A stretch of DNA of 8,782 nucleotides, from contig PKUY01000168.1 of NCBI GenBank assembly GCA_003131705.1, positions 1 through 8,782 of the forward strand. The letters are read 5' to 3'. Of this stretch, positions 5,151-8,782 are shown piece after piece. The notes under the pieces are model-generated. The model worked only from the letters and a program-made list of their open reading frames with translations. It did no database searches and was not told the DNA's origin. Position 1 is the stretch's first letter. The number at the start of each line of letters is the position of its first letter. Source of the DNA: Acidobacteriota bacterium (GTDB lineage Bacteria; Acidobacteriota; Terriglobia; Acidiferrales; UBA7541). The translations under genes were made by a program, and so were the position numbers.

Positions 5151-7087
5151 CGATATTCGGTCGAAAAAGCCAGGAGCACGTTGCCTGAATTGCTTCCAGT
5201 CACGGCGTAGCCTGAGCCGATGAAGAGCATGCCGTTCACGATCGAAGGTCCGATGGAGCTGATCGCGCCGCCCCTCGCGGCCACCTTATTCACCGTCGCG
5301 AACGGCCTCGCCGTGTCGTATTCCCAAAGAATGTGGCCGTCAACGGACGAAAGCGCGTGCAGCCTCCCGTCCGACCCCGCGACAAATACGACGCCGGGCA
5401 TTGCGGTCGCGGCGGCCGAATTAATGACGCGAGTAATCGTGACATTGCTCGGCACGCTGCCATCTTCATTCAAGCGGACGGGTATCTTAAACGTGGCACG
5501 CCAAACTATATCGCCGGTCGCGAGCTTCAATGCGACCATTCCGCCCGATTGCAATCCATAGTAGACGTTCTGTTCGTCCGCGGCCCCGCCCCAAACCACG
5601 CCGTTCAGGTGCGCCGCGAAGGAGTTTTCCTGGCCCTTCGGTATTTCGACCACGTGGACACTCCACACCACGGCGCCCTTGCGATCAGGATCGAGAGCCG
5701 TAACGGTGCCATTCTTCATCCCGAAAACGACGACGCTCTTGCCGCCGGCGAGCTTGCGCAGGATGGGCGAATTCCCGATGTCCTGGTCGGGTCCATTCAC
5801 CTTCGGGCAGTTGTCAGTGCGATCTGGCCCATTGCATCCGCCCATGAACGCGTCGCCAGCTTGCGCTTGATAAAACCACAGGATTTTGCCGGTTTTCAGA
5901 TCGAGCGCCATTATTGAATCGGTCGTGTCCGGAGCAGGATCGGTCTGGCCGTCACCCGTTCCCACGTAGACCGCGCCGCGCTTCACATCGATGGTGGGAG
6001 AATTCCAGATCGAGCCGCCGGACGGCGCGTATTGCTGCACGCCTTTCGAATTCTTCCGCACGGGCTTCGGCGTGTCGACAACATACGTCTTCCAGACTTG
6101 CGCTCCCGTGTTCGCGTCGAGCGCGACCACGCTACCCCGACCGGTGCAGCAGGAATAGTCGAGGTTGGACGACGAAAACTCTTCGGAGGATGACACTGAG
6201 ACGTAGACGCGGTCTTTATAGACCTTGGGCGCGGCGGTGATGCGCGCGACGAAATGATCGTCAACCTTCTGCACCCAAAGTTCGGCGCCGGTTTGCGCGT
6301 CCACGGCGTACACGTTCGCGTGGGCGTCTCCGAAATAGGCGGCGTACTTCGTTGCACCGTGTCCCTTCACTCGCTCGATCGTGACTGCGGTGCGCACAGA
6401 ACCCTTGGCCTGATACGACCAGTAGATGCATCCGGTGCTCGCGTCGAGCGAATAGACATAGCCGATATCGCTGCCGACGAAAACGCGCCCGGAGACAATC
6501 GTCGGTTGGCCGAACGCCGATAGCCCCGTCGGATATCCGAATGCCCACTTCAATTTCAATTGCGGCACTTGAGCGGCGGTGAGGCCGGCGCCCTTGGCAT
6601 CCTGGAATCGCGAGTCGACGATATCGGGGCTCCAGCCATTCCACGACGGTCCGGCGGACGGATCCGCCAGCGGAGGATTCGACGCGCAATGGTTCGGCAT
6701 GTCCTTCGCGTCGCCTTCCTTCAGGCTGCCTAGCGGCCGCCCACTCAGAAACGTCGCCAGCATTTTTCGCTGATCTTCCGTCAGGCTCTCCCCTTGAGCT
6801 TTCATCGCTCCGATGGTCAGCGCGTCGTAGATTCTCTCGGGAGACATTTGCCGGATCGTGTCCGGCGACGGTACACGCTCCATGTTGGGATTTCCGTGGC
6901 AGCCCATACAATGCGTTTGGAAGGTTCCGATGCCGGTTTCAGTTCCGGTCGCGAGGTTGGCCGTTTGCGGCGCTGGCGGGGCCTGCGTTGATGCCGGTGC
7001 TTGCTGCGCGCGAACTGCGTCAGACGAATACAGACAACCGAGCAATCCGGCTGCTGCAATCGCGACGACGCGCAAAGTTTTTCTCAT
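5147..7087 (-). CDS. Exported cytochrome c-PQQ dehydrogenase fusion (polyvinyl alcohol dehydrogenase-like)
   Basis: This is probably a periplasmic PQQ-dependent alcohol dehydrogenase with its own haem c electron acceptor. With ATG at 7087 it has 646 residues, starting with a signal peptide (MRKTLRVVAIAAAGLLGCLY..., cleavage likely after AVRA near residue 27). The cytochrome c domain (about 45-116) has the haem motif CMGCH at 60-64 and a likely axial Met95 in IGAMKAQGESLT. The eight-bladed-type PQQ propeller (about 145-646) shows recurring tryptophan-docking segments: YWSY, LWVQKV, VWKTY, ILWFYQ, VVWSVH, IVWRAT, ILWEYD. Adjacent cysteines C313-C314 in DYSCCTG recall the vicinal disulfide near PQQ. 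Domain order and length match polyvinyl alcohol dehydrogenase (cytochrome), but the substrate here is unknown. A start at GTG 7150 is possible but would bury the signal peptide. It sits 67 bases after the NTF2-like gene in the same operon. Confidence 0.9.
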   Translation of the reverse strand: MRKTLRVVAIAAAGLLGCLYSSDAVRAQQAPASTQAPPAPQTANLATGTETGIGTFQTHCMGCHGNPNMERVPSPDTIRQMSPERIYDALTIGAMKAQGESLTEDQRKMLATFLSGRPLGSLKEGDAKDMPNHCASNPPLADPSAGPSWNGWSPDIVDSRFQDAKGAGLTAAQVPQLKLKWAFGYPTGLSAFGQPTIVSGRVFVGSDIGYVYSLDASTGCIYWSYQAKGSVRTAVTIERVKGHGATKYAAYFGDAHANVYAVDAQTGAELWVQKVDDHFVARITAAPKVYKDRVYVSVSSSEEFSSSNLDYSCCTGRGSVVALDANTGAQVWKTYVVDTPKPVRKNSKGVQQYAPSGGSIWNSPTIDVKRGAVYVGTGDGQTDPAPDTTDSIMALDLKTGKILWFYQAQAGDAFMGGCNGPDRTDNCPKVNGPDQDIGNSPILRKLAGGKSVVVFGMKNGTVTALDPDRKGAVVWSVHVVEIPKGQENSFAAHLNGVVWGGAADEQNVYYGLQSGGMVALKLATGDIVWRATFKIPVRLNEDGSVPSNVTITRVINSAAATAMPGVVFVAGSDGRLHALSSVDGHILWEYDTARPFATVNKVAARGGAISSIGPSIVNGMLFIGSGYAVTGSNSGNVLLAFSTEYR

Positions 7088-7154
7088 GACGGCGGATTCC
7101 CCTTTGTTCAGGCCGACTTGCTCCAGGTCACTCGTCAGACCTACTGCCACGATC

Positions 7155-8147
7155 CTACTTGTCGCTAATGCCGCCCCACGCGGAGTTCAAATGGTACTGC
7201 AAGCCCGATCCAACCATTTCGATCCGCCGAATCTTGCCGTTTTCGATTTTGAACGCCTCGGTGACTTCGAGACTCGACGGCCGGTTGAAGTTTTTCATGG
7301 AAACGTCCTGGCCATTCGTGAGGTGGATCGTTTGCACGGTGCCGTTCTGGTCGAAGATCACGTACGCCCACACGATTCCGCGCTCTTCATCGACGATCGG
7401 AAAGCGCCGGTGATGAATTCGCGTAACCACCGCGTAGTAGCCGCTCTTGAACTGCGCGATGCAGCCCAGCGCAAACGCGTTGAACGGCGCGTTCGGCGAC
7501 AGCGTAGGATTGTTCGTCGTATGGATTCCATTTTCGATGCGGTCGCAATCGTCGCTGAACGGGTACACGCCCTTCCCGTCATTATTCTCGAGCCCCGCGA
7601 AGTACATGTTGGCGGTGGTGATCAACTGCTGGCGCGAGACGCGCTGCCCGGCCGGAACCGTATCGAACCAGAGCGGTTCGGGCTGGCTCGTGTCCAAACC
7701 CGCGGCGTTGGAGGGACCTCCGCCGCCCTGGCGGTAATAGGTCGTCTCGATTTCGGTGATCCTGCCGAGTTCCACCCTCAGCCGCATCCCCATGATCACG
7801 ATATGATCGCCCTCATGCATGGTCACCATGCAGCCGATCTGCTCGACGACGGGATCGGCGAAGCAGTGTTTGTAGCCGCCGACCGCTGTCGCCGTGCCCC
7901 AAAAACCGTCGCCCACATCCATCACCTGATCGTTTTCCGTGTACTTCACATCCGCAGCGAGCGGTAAACTTTTCGGATTGTGCGCCGCCAGCGCCGCCAA
8001 ATACTGAGTGGCCAGGCCTTCGAGGCACGCCCGGTTGCAATCGACGGGAATCGAACCTGTTGCCGAAACCGTCCTAGTCAAACTCCCGGCCATCATCGCT
8101 ACCCCTAGACAGCTCAATCCGACCACTACCAGCATCTTCGCTCGCAT
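7155..8147 (-). CDS. Secreted DUF8021/NTF2-like two-domain protein
   Basis: No enzymatic function is recognised. The 330-residue protein begins with a signal peptide (MRAKMLVVVGLSCLGVAMMAG..., cleavage near TVSA, residue 29). Two NTF2/SnoaL-like halves follow, at about 37-140 and 172-318. Each starts with a helix and an acidic turn: YLAALAAHNPKSLPLAADVKYTEN in the first, YFAGLENNDGKGVYPFSDDCDRIENG in the second. The opening DCNRACLEG and LAADVKYTEN...GDGFWGTA resemble DUF8021 proteins, known to me from fungi and bacteria. Cysteines at 37, 41, 95, 106, 201 and 229 could form disulfides. ATG at 8147 has GGAG eight bases upstream. It is 36 bases after its partial paralogue and 67 bases before the dehydrogenase. 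NTF2-like folds often bind small hydrophobic ligands, so a binding or hydrolytic role in the same pathway is inference. Confidence 0.8.
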   Translation of the reverse strand: MRAKMLVVVGLSCLGVAMMAGSLTRTVSATGSIPVDCNRACLEGLATQYLAALAAHNPKSLPLAADVKYTENDQVMDVGDGFWGTATAVGGYKHCFADPVVEQIGCMVTMHEGDHIVIMGMRLRVELGRITEIETTYYRQGGGGPSNAAGLDTSQPEPLWFDTVPAGQRVSRQQLITTANMYFAGLENNDGKGVYPFSDDCDRIENGIHTTNNPTLSPNAPFNAFALGCIAQFKSGYYAVVTRIHHRRFPIVDEERGIVWAYVIFDQNGTVQTIHLTNGQDVSMKNFNRPSSLEVTEAFKIENGKIRRIEMVGSGLQYHLNSAWGGISDK

Positions 8148-8183
8148 CGTTAGTTCTCCTTCCAAACCTCGTCGGCTTGGCAA

Positions 8184-8782
8184 TCAGCGGCCTGAACCCT
8201 CGGTCCACCCGTTGCCCAGCCCATAAGGAATCGTGACGAACGGGCATGCCTCCACTTCGTGGATCAACCCACCGCGGATTCCGAAGGTCTCCATGGTCAC
8301 CAGATTCTGCAGCATACCCGGAGGCGCGTCCGCCGGAGCGCCGCGCCTGGTCCCGTCGTGGACGAACAACGGGAATGTTGCCACCAGTCCTTTCTGTTCG
8401 TCGATAATCAGCGCTCTCCGCGGCCGGATATGCTTCATATACGCGAACGTCTTGCTGTCGATCTGCTGAGCGCACGTCATCATGCTGAATTTGAGTTGCG
8501 CCTTGCCCTGCTCGGTATCCGGATTCGGAAGCATCGGGGCGGGCATCATCCGACCTCCTGGCGGCGGATTGTTCACCGTCTGATAGCCGTTCTCATGCCG
8601 CACGCAATCGTCGGCAAACGCAGCGATCTTGCCGTCATCGCCCTCCAGAGCGTCGAAATACGAGTTGGCCCCGCGAATCAAAACCTCTCGCGAGCTTTTC
8701 TGCGAAGCGGGAACATCGTTCACCAACGTCTCCCGAGGCGTCGTCAGCATCGGGATCGCGGCCTGATTGATGCTGCGATCCC
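8184..8782 (-). CDS. DUF8021/NTF2-like paralogue, 5' end outside window
   Basis: The frame stays open to the right edge, so the start lies beyond 8782; the ATG at 8750 is internal. The visible part is the second half of a paralogue of the next gene. LTTPRETLVNDVPASQKSSR aligns with LDTSQPEPLWFDTVPAGQRVSR. ANSYFDALEGDDGKIAAFADDCVRHENG aligns with ANMYFAGLENNDGKGVYPFSDDCDRIENG, and YMKHIRPRRALIIDEQKGLV with VTRIHHRRFPIVDEERGIV. It ends EVEACPFVTIPYGLGNGWTEGSGR. The cysteine after the DD pair is shared, while MTCAQQI takes the place of LGCIAQF. The missing first half probably contains a signal peptide and the first NTF2-like domain. It is the most upstream visible gene of the operon; function unknown. 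Confidence 0.8.
   Translation of the reverse strand, partial: DRSINQAAIPMLTTPRETLVNDVPASQKSSREVLIRGANSYFDALEGDDGKIAAFADDCVRHENGYQTVNNPPPGGRMMPAPMLPNPDTEQGKAQLKFSMMTCAQQIDSKTFAYMKHIRPRRALIIDEQKGLVATFPLFVHDGTRRGAPADAPPGMLQNLVTMETFGIRGGLIHEVEACPFVTIPYGLGNGWTEGSGR

Noticed and set aside
6858..7967. Plus-strand 369-codon frame across the dehydrogenase and NTF2-like genes
   Set aside because: Despite its length it spans two well-supported minus-strand genes and their gap, is rich in Arg/Ala/Val as antisense frames are, and shows no domain.
1..8782. CRISPR array, insertion sequence, tRNA or rRNA gene
   Set aside because: No regularly spaced repeats, transposase-like protein, cloverleaf or rRNA sequence was seen on either strand.

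Overview
The window looks like a chromosomal segment from a moderately GC-rich Gram-negative bacterium. Acidobacteriota is the best guess: it combines an rplM-rpsI-rpsB ribosomal block, a small DUF2582-type winged-helix protein, a bactofilin, a LexA, and secreted DUF8021/NTF2-like proteins beside a cytochrome c-PQQ dehydrogenase. This assignment is inference from gene content and protein resemblance and was not tested by a search.

Layout: all confident genes but one are on the minus strand. Positions 1-1704 hold the ribosomal block, transcribed right to left: rplM (L13), rpsI (S9) and rpsB (S2, cut by the left edge). A near-consensus sigma-70 promoter lies directly upstream of rplM, and a hairpin-rich leader lies before rpsB. 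rpsI and rpsB both appear to start at TTG codons four bases after a perfect AGGAGG. A winged-helix gene runs the other way at 2025-2360 and converges on a bactofilin gene (2527-3093). After a roughly 400-base stretch with no confident gene comes lexA (3496-4119). Its promoter contains a direct repeat resembling the GTTC-N7-GTTC type of LexA operator. Upstream of lexA is a second gene-poor stretch of about 500 bases with an rRNA-leader-like hairpin plus boxA.

Positions 4653-8782 form one minus-strand operon that enters from the right edge. In transcription order it encodes a secreted DUF8021/NTF2-like protein (5' end outside the window), a full-length paralogue with a signal peptide, an exported fusion of cytochrome c with a PQQ beta-propeller (closest in design to polyvinyl alcohol dehydrogenases), and a two-helix membrane protein with a bacterial PH domain. 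The PH gene overlaps the dehydrogenase stop by four bases. Short gaps suggest co-expression. A plausible reading is a periplasmic system oxidising an alcohol or polyol and passing electrons to the built-in haem c, with the tandem NTF2-like proteins binding or processing a substrate or product. The substrate and the role of the NTF2-like partners cannot be read from the sequence. This operon is the most likely under-described system here.
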